A DNA stretch of 64,000 bases, from NCBI GenBank assembly GCA_017552535.1, contig JAFZPV010000062.1:53034-117033 (forward strand). The letters are read 5' to 3'. Under the pieces are notes generated by a model. The model was given only the letters and a program-made list of their open reading frames with translations. It searched no databases and was not told where the DNA came from. Source of the DNA: Clostridia bacterium. Lineage in GTDB: Bacteria; Bacillota; Clostridia; Christensenellales; Aristaeellaceae. Positions 39,530-47,344 of this stretch are shown piece by piece. The position numbers were made by a program, and so were the translations under genes. Numbering within the stretch: position 1 is the first letter of the stretch; each line of letters opens with the position of its first letter.

Positions 39530-41446
39530 ATGTCGGAAAAAGGCAGTATTTCCATACATGCGCAAAATATCATGCCCGTCATCAAAAAGTGGCTGTATTC
39601 GGACAAGGACATCTTCCTTCGGGAACTGGTAAGCAACGGCTGCGACGCCATCAGCAAGTATAAGACCCTCGTCCGCAGCGGCGACGCCCCGGAGCGCGAA
39701 AACTACCGCGTGGACGTGGTGGTGGACAAGCCCGCCGGCACCCTCACCATCTCTGACAACGGCATCGGCATGACCGCGGAGGAGATCAAAAAGTACATCT
39801 GCCAGGTGGCGTTTTCCGGCGCGGAGGAGTTTTTAAAGCAGTACAAGCCCGACCAGGGCGAAAACGGCGGCATCATCGGCCACTTCGGCCTGGGCTTCTA
39901 CAGCGCGTTCATGGTATCCAAAAAGGTAGTCATCGAGACCCTGTCCTGCCAGACAGGGGCCGAGGCCGCGAAGTGGACCAGCGAGGACGGCATGGAGTAC
40001 GAGCTGGAACCCTCAGGCCGCACCGAGCCCGGCACCTCCGTCATCCTGTACATCAACGAGGACGACAGCGAGTTCCTGGATAAGTGGACGGTGCGCTCCA
40101 CGCTGGAAAAGTACTGCGCCTTCATGCCTACGGAGATCTACTTAAGCGAGAACGTGCCCGAGGCGCCCAAGGCCGAAAAGCCCGAAGAAGAAAAGGCCGA
40201 TCAGCCCGAAGCGGAAGACGGCGACAAAAAAGAAGAAGAGGCGCCCCGCAAGGAAGAGCCGGTGCTGGTGAACGATACACAGCCTCTTTGGATGAAGAAG
40301 CCCTCCGACTGTACGGACGAGGAATACAAAAGCTTCTACACCAGGGTGTTCCACGAGTACGACGAGCCGCTGTTCTGGATACACTTAAACGCCGAGTTTC
40401 CATTCAACCTCAAGGGCATCCTGTATTTCCCCAGGCTCAAAAACGAGTTCAGCGCCAACGAGGGCGTGATCAAGCTGTTCAACAACCAGGTCTTCGTGGC
40501 GGACAACATCAAGGAGGTCATCCCGGAGTTCCTGATGCTGCTCAAGGGCGTGATCGACTGCCCCGACCTGCCGCTGAACGTGTCCCGCTCCTTCCTGCAG
40601 AACGACGGCTACGTGCGCAAGATGAGCGATTACATCACCCGCAAGGTGGCTGACCGCCTGGTGAGCGAGTTCAACACCCGCCGCAGCGAATACCAGGGCT
40701 ACTGGAAGGACATCCATCCCTTCGTGAAGTACGGCTGCATCAAGGACGAAAAGTTCTACGAGCGCGTGAAGGACGCCGTGATCTTCCGCACCACGGCGGA
40801 CGAATATCTGACCGCGAAGGAATACAAGACCAAGAACGTGGACGAAGGCAAGGACTTCGTGATGTACTACACCTCCGACGAGAAGCGCCAGGCCCAGATG
40901 ATCGAAATGTTCACCTCCCAGGGCATCGACGTGGCGGTGATGGACACCCTCATCGACAACAACTTCATGAGCTTCATGGAGTATTCCGGCAAGGACGACA
41001 AGATCCAGTTCCGCCGGGTGGACGCGGGCGTGGACGGCCTGACGGACGACGTGAAGGCGGACGAGGAGCAGGAAAAGAAGCTGAAGGAGATCTTCCAGAC
41101 CGCGCTGGACGACAAGGATCTGGACGTGAAGCTGGTGAGCCTGAAGAGCGACGAGCTGCCCGCCATGATCACGGTGGAAGAGCAGTCCAGGCGCTTTACG
41201 GAGATGAGCCGCCAGTGGGGCGGCGGCATGACGCTGCCCGAAAAGCGCACCCTTACGCTGAACCTCAAGCATCCGCTGGTGGCGTACTTAAACGGCGACA
41301 GCGCCGATGAGGAGACCCGCAAGCTCGTGTGCGAGCAGATCGTGGACCTGGCGGAAATGGCGCGCCAGCCGCTGGTGGCGGAGCGCATGGTGGCCTTCCT
41401 CAGGCGCAGCAACCAGATCCTGTGCAAGGCTGTGGAAAACAAGTGA
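39530..41446 (+). CDS. htpG: Molecular chaperone HtpG (Hsp90) with acidic N-M linker
   Basis: A 638-residue Hsp90. The GHKL ATPase domain (1-205) has LRELVSNGCDAISKYKTL (Asn36, Asp39), ISDNGIGMTAEEI and GIIGHFGLGFYSAFMV. Residues about 208-244 form a highly charged Lys/Glu/Pro/Asp stretch (PEAPKAEKPEEEKADQPEAE) between the N and middle domains, where bacterial HtpG normally has only a short link. The middle domain begins near LWMKKPSD, and the C-terminal dimerisation domain ends in NQILCKAVENK. ATG 39530 follows CAGGAGG. HrcA control is expected from CIRCE. Its stop overlaps the GTG of the apbE gene. Confidence 0.97.
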   Translation: MSEKGSISIHAQNIMPVIKKWLYSDKDIFLRELVSNGCDAISKYKTLVRSGDAPERENYRVDVVVDKPAGTLTISDNGIGMTAEEIKKYICQVAFSGAEEFLKQYKPDQGENGGIIGHFGLGFYSAFMVSKKVVIETLSCQTGAEAAKWTSEDGMEYELEPSGRTEPGTSVILYINEDDSEFLDKWTVRSTLEKYCAFMPTEIYLSENVPEAPKAEKPEEEKADQPEAEDGDKKEEEAPRKEEPVLVNDTQPLWMKKPSDCTDEEYKSFYTRVFHEYDEPLFWIHLNAEFPFNLKGILYFPRLKNEFSANEGVIKLFNNQVFVADNIKEVIPEFLMLLKGVIDCPDLPLNVSRSFLQNDGYVRKMSDYITRKVADRLVSEFNTRRSEYQGYWKDIHPFVKYGCIKDEKFYERVKDAVIFRTTADEYLTAKEYKTKNVDEGKDFVMYYTSDEKRQAQMIEMFTSQGIDVAVMDTLIDNNFMSFMEYSGKDDKIQFRRVDAGVDGLTDDVKADEEQEKKLKEIFQTALDDKDLDVKLVSLKSDELPAMITVEEQSRRFTEMSRQWGGGMTLPEKRTLTLNLKHPLVAYLNGDSADEETRKLVCEQIVDLAEMARQPLVAERMVAFLRRSNQILCKAVENK

Positions 41447-42462
41447 AACTGAATAAGATCGCTCTGTGGGGGATGGCGCTTTTGATGGCGCTGTCCCTCA
41501 GCGCATGTACAAAAAACAAAAGCGAAACGCGCGAGCTTTTCGCCATGGATACCTATATGACCCTGACTGCCTGCGGCGACAGCGCAGATAAAGCGCTGGA
41601 CGATGCGGTCAGACTCATAAACGAAAACGACGCCCGGTGGTCGGTCACCCGCCCCGAAAGCGAGTTAAGCCATCTGAACGCGCAAAAAAGCGCTGCTGTA
41701 AGCGAAGAGACGAAGCGGCTGCTCGGGCGCGCGTCGGAGATGAGCGCCTTTACGGACGGCGCGTTCGATCCCACGGTATACCCACTGGTGAAGGCCTGGG
41801 GCTTTACGACGGGCGCGCACTGGGTGCCCGGCGACAGCGAGATCAGAAGCCTTCTGGACCTGGTTGGCATGGAAAAACTGAGCCTTTCAGGCGCGGAGGC
41901 GTCCCTGTCGGGCGGCGCGCAGATCGACCTGGGCGGCATCGCCAAGGGATATACGGGAGACATGGTGCTTTCCCTTCTGCGGAAAGCAGGCGTGAAAAGC
42001 GCGATCGTCAACCTGGGCGGCAACGTGCAGACCCTCGGCTCCAAGCCCGACGGCTCTGCCTGGCGCATCGGCATCCGTTCGCCTTACGGGAGTTCCCTGC
42101 TGGGCACGGTGGAAGTGAGGAACATGTGCGTCATCACCTCCGGCGCCTACGAGAGAAGCTTCACCGCGCCGGACGGAACGGTGTACGGCCACATCATTTC
42201 CCCGTTCACGGGCCGGCCCGTTCAAAACGCCTGCGTCTCCTCCACGGTGGTGGCGGAAGAAGGCGCCACGGCGGACGCGCTCTCCACGGCGCTGTTCGTG
42301 ATGGGGCCGGAAAAGGCGGCGGAATTCTGGAAGGCGCACGGCGGTTTTGAATTCCTGATGCTGGATGATCAGGGAACGCTGTATGTCACTGAAGGCATTT
42401 TGAGCAGCTTTACGCCTGCAAACGGCGGGGACGTAAAAACGGTATGCGAAATAAAACGGTAA
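41443..42462 (+). CDS. apbE: FAD:protein FMN transferase (ApbE), lipoprotein
   Basis: ApbE attaches FMN through a phosphoester to Thr/Ser of extracytosolic flavoproteins. GTG 41443 overlaps the htpG stop. Residues 1-22 are a lipoprotein signal (LMALSLSAC, C22). Family motifs follow: FAMDTYMTLTACG, ENDARWSVTRPESELSHLN, GAFDPTVYPLVKAWGF, QIDLGGIAKGYTGD, AIVNLGGNVQTLG and the Mg2+ site near EEGATADALSTALFVMG. Length 339 residues, normal. With the next two genes it resembles FmnB of extracellular electron transfer loci. The flavinylated partner is not visible in the window. Confidence 0.94.
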   Translation: MKLNKIALWGMALLMALSLSACTKNKSETRELFAMDTYMTLTACGDSADKALDDAVRLINENDARWSVTRPESELSHLNAQKSAAVSEETKRLLGRASEMSAFTDGAFDPTVYPLVKAWGFTTGAHWVPGDSEIRSLLDLVGMEKLSLSGAEASLSGGAQIDLGGIAKGYTGDMVLSLLRKAGVKSAIVNLGGNVQTLGSKPDGSAWRIGIRSPYGSSLLGTVEVRNMCVITSGAYERSFTAPDGTVYGHIISPFTGRPVQNACVSSTVVAEEGATADALSTALFVMGPEKAAEFWKAHGGFEFLMLDDQGTLYVTEGILSSFTPANGGDVKTVCEIKR

Positions 42463-42827
42463 GAGCCTGCATTTTCGCCGTGCTGGCGGTATTCCTGCTT
42501 GCGCTGGCCGGCACGGTGCTGACCTTGCGCCGGGACGGCGGGGAAAGCATAGAGATCGTGTCCGACGGCACGGTGGTGTATTCCGGCCCCGCGAAAGCGG
42601 AGGGCGAGCCTGTGTACGTGCCCGTCCAGACCGAACGGGGCATGAACCTGGTGCGCATCGACGCCGAAGGCGTGTGCGTGGAAAGCGCGGACTGCCCGGG
42701 TCAGGAGTGCGTGAGCTCGGGATACCTCAAAAGCGCGTATCTGCCCGTGGTGTGCCTTCCGCACCGGCTGGTGATACGCTTTGCCAAAACGCCCGGCGAA
42801 GGGGCGCCGGACGCGGTGAGCGAATGA
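42444..42827 (+). CDS. NusG domain II membrane-anchored protein (EetA-like)
   Basis: A 127-residue protein with one N-terminal TM (ACIFAVLAVFLLALAGTVLTL) and an extracytosolic NusG domain II (PF07009-type): IEIVSDGTVVYSG ... GMNLVRIDAEGVCVESADCP, GQECVSSG and VVCLPHRLVIRF. Three cysteines (CVESADCPGQEC) are conserved in the family. Such genes regularly sit beside apbE and a Gx transporter gene; in Listeria-type extracellular electron transfer loci the pair is called EetA/EetB (from memory). It overlaps apbE by 19 bp and the next gene by 4 bp. Confidence 0.85.
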   Translation: MRNKTVRACIFAVLAVFLLALAGTVLTLRRDGGESIEIVSDGTVVYSGPAKAEGEPVYVPVQTERGMNLVRIDAEGVCVESADCPGQECVSSGYLKSAYLPVVCLPHRLVIRFAKTPGEGAPDAVSE

Positions 42828-43315
42828 AGACGAGAAAGCTTACGGCCATGGCGCTCATGACCGGCGCCGCCCTGATGATCCACTATGTGGAAAGCCTCCT
42901 GCCGGCGCTGGTGCCGGTGCCGGGGGTCAAGCCGGGCCTTGCCAATATCGTGACGCTCCTGGCGCTGTACATGTTTGCGCCCCGGGACGCGCTTCTGATC
43001 GTGGCGGCGCGCCTGATCCTGGGAGCGTTTGTCGGCGGTAGCTTTTCCGCGCTTCTGTACGCGGCGGCGGGCAGCGCCGTGAGCCTGGCGGTGATGCTGC
43101 CCCTGTCCCGCGTGCTTCCGCCCAGGTACATGTATCTGGCCAGCATCCTGGGCGCGGCGGGCCACAACCTGGGGCAGATCGCGGTGGCTGTGGCGGTCAC
43201 GCGCACGCCGTCCCTCGTGGTCTACCTGCCCGTTCTGACGCTTTCCGGCTGTATAGCCGGCGCGTTCACGGGCTTTTGCGCCTCGTTTGCATATCTCCGC
43301 CTGATCAAAAAGTAA
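42824..43315 (+). CDS. Gx transporter family protein (EetB-like, 'heptaprenyl diphosphate synthase component I')
   Basis: A 163-residue hydrophobic protein with about five membrane helices. It is recognised by the HepS/Gx pattern: MIHYVESLLPALVPVPGVKP, GLANIVTLLALYMFAPRDAL, VAARLILGAFVGGSFSALLY. Databases often name this family heptaprenyl diphosphate synthase component I, but it is an ECF-S-like membrane protein. The ATG overlaps the previous stop (ATGA). Together with ApbE and NusG_II it likely serves an extracytosolic flavin or quinone process. Confidence 0.85.
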   Translation: MKTRKLTAMALMTGAALMIHYVESLLPALVPVPGVKPGLANIVTLLALYMFAPRDALLIVAARLILGAFVGGSFSALLYAAAGSAVSLAVMLPLSRVLPPRYMYLASILGAAGHNLGQIAVAVAVTRTPSLVVYLPVLTLSGCIAGAFTGFCASFAYLRLIKK

Positions 43316-43437
43316 ACTGCCCGCATCTGAACAGCCACACAATTTAACGGAAAACAACGGCTTTTTCCGTGAACATTTGCGCGCCTTATGCGTATAACAA
43401 TGTGCAGGCAAAAAGCCTGAGGAAGGAAGAAACACAC

Positions 43438-44448
43438 ATGAAAAAGATGATCGCACTGATACTGAGCGTTATGATGGCCCTGCCCGTTTTCGCCGTTGCG
43501 GAACAGGCGGAGATCGGCTTTGACGACCTTGCCGGACTGGAATGGAGCTTTTTGAGCGGCGTAGGCGCCTGGTCCACGGATATGCGGTTCCAGGAAGACG
43601 GCTCGTTCAGCGGGGAGTTCCACGACAGCGAGATGGGGGAATCCGGCAAGGATTATCCCGACGGCACCGTTTACTGCTGCTCCTTTGCGGGCCGCATGAG
43701 CCTTGCGGGACAGGCGGACGAATACGCCTGGAAGGTACACGTCGATCAGCTGAAGGTCAACGAAGAGGTGGGCAGCGAGTATATCGACGACGGCATCCGC
43801 TTCGTGATCGTCGAGCCTTACGGCATCAGCGAGGGCGACGACATGCTTCTGTACAGGCCGGGCACCCCCGTGAATGTGCTGAGCGAAGACATGTATCTGT
43901 GGGCCCACGTGATGGACGACGGGGAGCCTGCTGAAGCGCTTGAAACCTGGTTTCTGATGAGCGAAAAGAACGAATCCGGCTTTGTGGGATATTCCTTTGA
44001 CGAAGCGGGCTTCGCAAATCCCTGGATCGATGTGACGGAGGAGGAGCTGATCCAGACTGTCGGCGTGTACTTCGGCGTGCCGGACGGGGCTGAGAACGTC
44101 GTTTACCGCGCTCTGCCTGACGCAGAACTTGCCGAGATGCAGTTTACCATCGGCGATGACGAGTTCTGCGCCCGCATCCAGTCCGCCGCCCTGGAGTACG
44201 GCCAGCTGATGAACATCGCAGACATGTACTTTGCTTGGGAAAACGAGCAAGCCATCACGGTGCAGCACTGCTACGGCACCATCGCGCAGGCGCAGACCGG
44301 CAGCGAGGACTGGGCGGAACTGTGCCTGTGGTACGACCTGGTGCCGGGCCTGATGTACTCCCTGTCCGTTTCGACCACCGACCCGGACGGCTTGGACCTG
44401 ACGGCGATCGCGGAGCAGGTATACATTCCGATGCAGGGAGACTGCTGA
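43438..44448 (+). CDS. Secreted protein of unknown function
   Basis: A 336-residue protein with a clear signal peptide (MKKMIALILSVMMALPVFAV, cleavage near AVA-EQ), no later TM and a very acidic mature part. It contains two areas with spaced acidic and aromatic residues (WSFLSGVGAWSTDMRFQEDG, YFAWENEQAITVQHCYG). No FMN-attachment motif (S/T-G-A-T) is present, so it is not an obvious ApbE substrate. ATG 43438 has GGAAGG upstream. I do not recognise the family. The stop lies inside the start of repeat copy E. Confidence 0.75.
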   Translation: MKKMIALILSVMMALPVFAVAEQAEIGFDDLAGLEWSFLSGVGAWSTDMRFQEDGSFSGEFHDSEMGESGKDYPDGTVYCCSFAGRMSLAGQADEYAWKVHVDQLKVNEEVGSEYIDDGIRFVIVEPYGISEGDDMLLYRPGTPVNVLSEDMYLWAHVMDDGEPAEALETWFLMSEKNESGFVGYSFDEAGFANPWIDVTEEELIQTVGVYFGVPDGAENVVYRALPDAELAEMQFTIGDDEFCARIQSAALEYGQLMNIADMYFAWENEQAITVQHCYGTIAQAQTGSEDWAELCLWYDLVPGLMYSLSVSTTDPDGLDLTAIAEQVYIPMQGDC

Positions 44449-44757
44449 ACAGCGGTTCGCGCCGGAAATGAAATACGATTTCATTTCCGGCGGTTTGGCT
44501 TTTGGGGCCGTTTGCTTGTTTCCGATCCGACACGTCTGATGGTTTCCGGCATCTGTGACAGGTCTTCAGTTTTTGCTAAAACTCTGCGGAGTTTTCGGGC
44601 GCAAAAACTGTAAGGAAGCGATTCTTTGCTCTGGTCGTCTCCGCTTTGCTTCGCTCTCGGCGCAAAAATCGCTCCTCGGGCCGGCAAAGCTGGCCCTGCG
44701 GATTGAAAATGGAGGGGCACGCCGCCCCTCCAAGCCACCCTCTTGTTTTTCAGGCTT
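44449..44757 (+). repeat. Hairpin-chain repeat, copy E (short form)
   Basis: It begins at the stop of the secreted-protein gene. H1: GCCGGAAATGAAAT (44461-44474), loop ACG, ATTTCATTTCCGGC (44478-44491). H2: AAAACTC (44578-44584), TGCG, GAGTTTT (44589-44595), closed by CAGTTTTTGC/GCAAAAACTG (44567-44576 with 44601-44610). H3 is of the GCGATT/AATCGC type, then H4 GGGCCGGC-AAA-GCTGGCCC and H5 around GGAGGGG...CCCCTCC. A strong terminator follows 24 bp later, so the repeat is probably transcribed as the 3' end of the upstream message. Confidence 0.85.
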
Positions 44758-44780
44758 CTGCAATAGAATCTTTTAACTGC

Positions 44781-44814
44781 GCAGATCCGCCGCATAGCGG
44801 ATCGCGTTTTTTTT
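44781..44814 (+). terminator. Strong terminator after repeat copy E
   Basis: GATCCGC-cgcata-GCGGATC followed by GCG and eight T (44807-44814). Confidence 0.88.
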
Positions 44815-44823
44815 CGCTGTGCC

Positions 44824-46023
44824 TTATTTTCTGCCTGCAGTATGGGAGAGCATGAACTCCGCCTCCTGCTGCATAGCCTGGGTCCTCGACGACCCCGAAA
44901 AGCCGTGGTTCTGGCCTTTCATCACCATGAGCGAAGAGCTCGGAAACGCGTCGAGCGCCCTTTGCGAATAGCTGATCGGCACCAGCCCGTCCCTGTCCCC
45001 GTGCAGGATCAGCACGTCTCCCGGATACGCCTTCATCACCTCGTAGATGTCGAAGGAGACCGCGTCCTGGCCGTATATCCTGCCGATGGTGACGCCCAGC
45101 GCCTGATACGTTTCGGGAAAGCTGCCGTCGGGCAACTGCACTTTCTTCGCGTCGTCCTGCAGCACGTAGGCGGGGAACTCGATCGCCAGCGCCCTGACGA
45201 GCGCGGGATGTTTGGCTGCCACATAGGTGCTCACAAAGCCGCCTTGGCTCGCGCCCCACAGGAAGATGTCACCAAAGCGCGCGTCATTGGCAAATCGGTC
45301 CAGAATCGCCTCCAGGTCGGCGGCTTCCGTCAGCACGCTCATCTGCGTCATGGTTCCGTCGCTGCGGGAAGAAAACCCGCCGCCGCAGAAATCGAAGTTG
45401 TACGTGGCGAAGCCCCGCTGCTGGAAATAACGGGCGTAATCCTGCTGGCCCAGGCGGTTTCCGCCGAAACCGTGCGACAGGATCACCAGCGGGATCTGGC
45501 CTTTGCCCGCGGGTACGGTCAGTTCCCCGTATATGCTGCCGAGGCTTCCGTCGATATATACTGCTTCCATCACTTTTTCCTTTCGTTCCTCACCGGTCGT
45601 GTATTTTGCGGCGATGTCGTCGAGCGTGCCCCAGAGTTCGTCCGCGCCTTCCAGTTCGTAGTTGACGCCGTCCGCCTCGAGCCATTCCCAGTCAAAAGAG
45701 ATCGTATATTCGCTGCCGCCTGAGAGGGTAAAGCGCAGCGCGGGGTACCAGTCGGTTTTGAATTCGTCCGTGGGCTTGACGACTTTGATGCGTTTCAGGG
45801 CTTTCAGGATCGCGTCTATCTCCTCCGGATCGCGGGTGACGAAATCGTTTTGCACTCCTTCGCCGGCGTTGTCGCTGAAGCGTATGCACGCGACGCTTTC
45901 GCCGGCCTGGACGGCGGCAAACATCCGGTCGAGCCCCGTCAGGCGCAAAAAATCGGTCTGGGTATCCGCCGTGCTCCGGTTCAGGCACAGCAGGGCCAGG
46001 ATCATGCTCAGGATGCGTTTCAT
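44824..46023 (-). CDS. Alpha/beta hydrolase with N-terminal extension
   Basis: A 399-residue protein. A short hydrophobic start (MKRILSMILALLCLNRS) suggests export or lipid anchoring. Residues about 20-150 form a domain of unknown type (IRFSDNAGEGVQNDFVTRDP, YTISFDWEWLEADG). The C-terminal 250 residues are a dienelactone-hydrolase-like esterase: SHGFGGNRLGQQDYARYFQQ (oxyanion), WGASQGGFVS (Ser nucleophile), HGDRDGLVP (Asp) and GQNHGFSG (His). The last gene of a four-gene minus-strand operon. Substrate unknown. Confidence 0.85.
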   Translation of the reverse strand: MKRILSMILALLCLNRSTADTQTDFLRLTGLDRMFAAVQAGESVACIRFSDNAGEGVQNDFVTRDPEEIDAILKALKRIKVVKPTDEFKTDWYPALRFTLSGGSEYTISFDWEWLEADGVNYELEGADELWGTLDDIAAKYTTGEERKEKVMEAVYIDGSLGSIYGELTVPAGKGQIPLVILSHGFGGNRLGQQDYARYFQQRGFATYNFDFCGGGFSSRSDGTMTQMSVLTEAADLEAILDRFANDARFGDIFLWGASQGGFVSTYVAAKHPALVRALAIEFPAYVLQDDAKKVQLPDGSFPETYQALGVTIGRIYGQDAVSFDIYEVMKAYPGDVLILHGDRDGLVPISYSQRALDAFPSSSLMVMKGQNHGFSGSSRTQAMQQEAEFMLSHTAGRK

Positions 46024-46052
46024 GTCTTAGTCCTCCGGGTACGTGATATTCA

Positions 46053-46667
46053 TCAGGCTTCCGCCCTGCGGAAATGCAAAAGCGAAAGCGCGCCTGCGGG
46101 CAGGAAGCAGGCGCACCATATCAGCAGCGCAGTCACTCCGCCGTTGCTGGTCTCGCCGTCCGCCATGCCGGAGAACACGCCCGTCATCGGCATGACGAAG
46201 CAGCCGGCAAAAAAGGCGCCGTGGATCATCAGCAGATACTTCAGCCATTTGTCCGCGCGGTTTTGCGCCCTCATGGACAGGCCGACGAAAAACGTGGAAA
46301 GCGCCATCATGCCGTAGCCGAGCAGGTCGTAGGAGAACAGCAGCCCGCCGCGCCTGAAGTCCAGGATCAAAGCGGCCTGGCCCTCCAGCCTGTCCAGGCG
46401 CACCGTGGTGGTCTGGGCAAAGTATACGATATATATCAGCACCGCGTAGATCGCGGAAAAGACCGTGCCGGCATTCGCGGCTGCCTTCCGGTCCGCGGGG
46501 CACTCGGCGCGGAATCCGGAAACCATCATGATATACCCGATCGGCAGGAACATGCACACGACGTAGGAGCCGAAGGTATAATCGATCGCCAGGCACAGCG
46601 CGAAAAGAAGCACTGCTGCGGTCACGATCGCCGAGCCGACCGCCGGGATCTTCCGGTTCATCTGCAT
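46053..46667 (-). CDS. Multi-pass membrane protein of unknown function
   Basis: A 204-residue integral membrane protein with about six hydrophobic helices (AIVTAAVLLFALCLAIDYTF, VVCMFLPIGYIMMVSGF, VFSAIYAVLIYIVYF, YDLLGYGMMALSTFFVGLSM, YLLMIHGAFFAGCFVMPMTG, VTALLIWCACFLPAGALSLL). I do not recognise the family. GGGGTGA lies only 3 nt before ATG 46667 but 9 nt before the in-frame ATG 46661, so the shorter start is possible. It stands between a GNAT gene and an alpha/beta hydrolase gene, 29 bp from the latter. Confidence 0.75.
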   Translation of the reverse strand: MQMNRKIPAVGSAIVTAAVLLFALCLAIDYTFGSYVVCMFLPIGYIMMVSGFRAECPADRKAAANAGTVFSAIYAVLIYIVYFAQTTTVRLDRLEGQAALILDFRRGGLLFSYDLLGYGMMALSTFFVGLSMRAQNRADKWLKYLLMIHGAFFAGCFVMPMTGVFSGMADGETSNGGVTALLIWCACFLPAGALSLLHFRRAEA

Positions 46668-46708
46668 TCACCCCGCTTATGTTTAATGATGCTGCGGCAA
46701 ACCGGCGC

Positions 46709-47344
46709 CTACACCAGCTGTCCGGGCAGCTTCAGCTTGACTTTCGGCGGGAAGGTCGCGTCGTAGGCTTCAAAGCCCTCCGGGTCGCGCTCCGCGGCAA
46801 AGTAGCCATCCGGCGGGCCGTATTCGCCGGTGACGCCGTTCAAGTACCCCGGGATCAGCTCCCGGCAGAGGAAGAAGGAGTCGTCCGCGCCCTCCGGCAG
46901 GCCGCGGTAGCGCAGGCCGAATTCACGGGCGAATGTAAAGCCGCTCTTTCCGTAAAACCGGATGTTCCCCTCAAAGCACAGCGCGCCGCAGCCGAGGGCC
47001 GCCGCCCGCCGCAGGGATTCGTCCAGGAGCAGCTTTCCGTATCCCCGGCGTTTGAGCTCTGGGGCGATGCAGATCGGCCCCATGGTCATGATGGGGATGT
47101 CTCTGCCGTCGTCCGCTTTGACGGACGCGCGCATGAACATGTTCTGGCCGATCAGCCTGCCATCCTTTTCCATCACGAGATCCAGCTCCTTCACGAACGC
47201 CGGATCGTTCCTCAGGTGGCGCAGCACGTAATGCTCCACGCATCCTGGTCGGTATACGTTCCAGAAAGACTCGCGAACGAGGTTCTCCACTTGCCGGTGA
47301 TCGGCCTCAGTCTCCCTGCGGATGACGATGTCTGCTTCGTTCAT
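46709..47344 (-). CDS. GNAT family N-acetyltransferase
   Basis: A 211-residue acetyl-CoA-dependent transferase, fold recognisable from IVIRRETEADHRQVENLV, then MTMGPICIAPELKRRGYGKL with the CoA-binding Q/R-x-x-G-x-G/A-type loop RRGYGK, and FYGKSGFTFA. The C-terminal 50 residues (LPGYLNGVTGEYGPPDGYFA) belong to a subgroup of small acetyltransferases often called predicted N-acetyltransferase YhbS-like. Its start overlaps the stop of the upstream hydrolase gene (ATGA). Confidence 0.9.
   Translation of the reverse strand: MNEADIVIRRETEADHRQVENLVRESFWNVYRPGCVEHYVLRHLRNDPAFVKELDLVMEKDGRLIGQNMFMRASVKADDGRDIPIMTMGPICIAPELKRRGYGKLLLDESLRRAAALGCGALCFEGNIRFYGKSGFTFAREFGLRYRGLPEGADDSFFLCRELIPGYLNGVTGEYGPPDGYFAAERDPEGFEAYDATFPPKVKLKLPGQLV

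Noticed and set aside
41443-44448. Secreted protein at 43438 as the ApbE flavinylation target
   Set aside because: No S/T-G-A-T type FMN-attachment motif in the sequence.
2938-44757. Possible CRISPR array or spacer-repeat structure
   Set aside because: The repeats are dispersed, 290-400 bp, not regularly spaced, and no cas genes are present.
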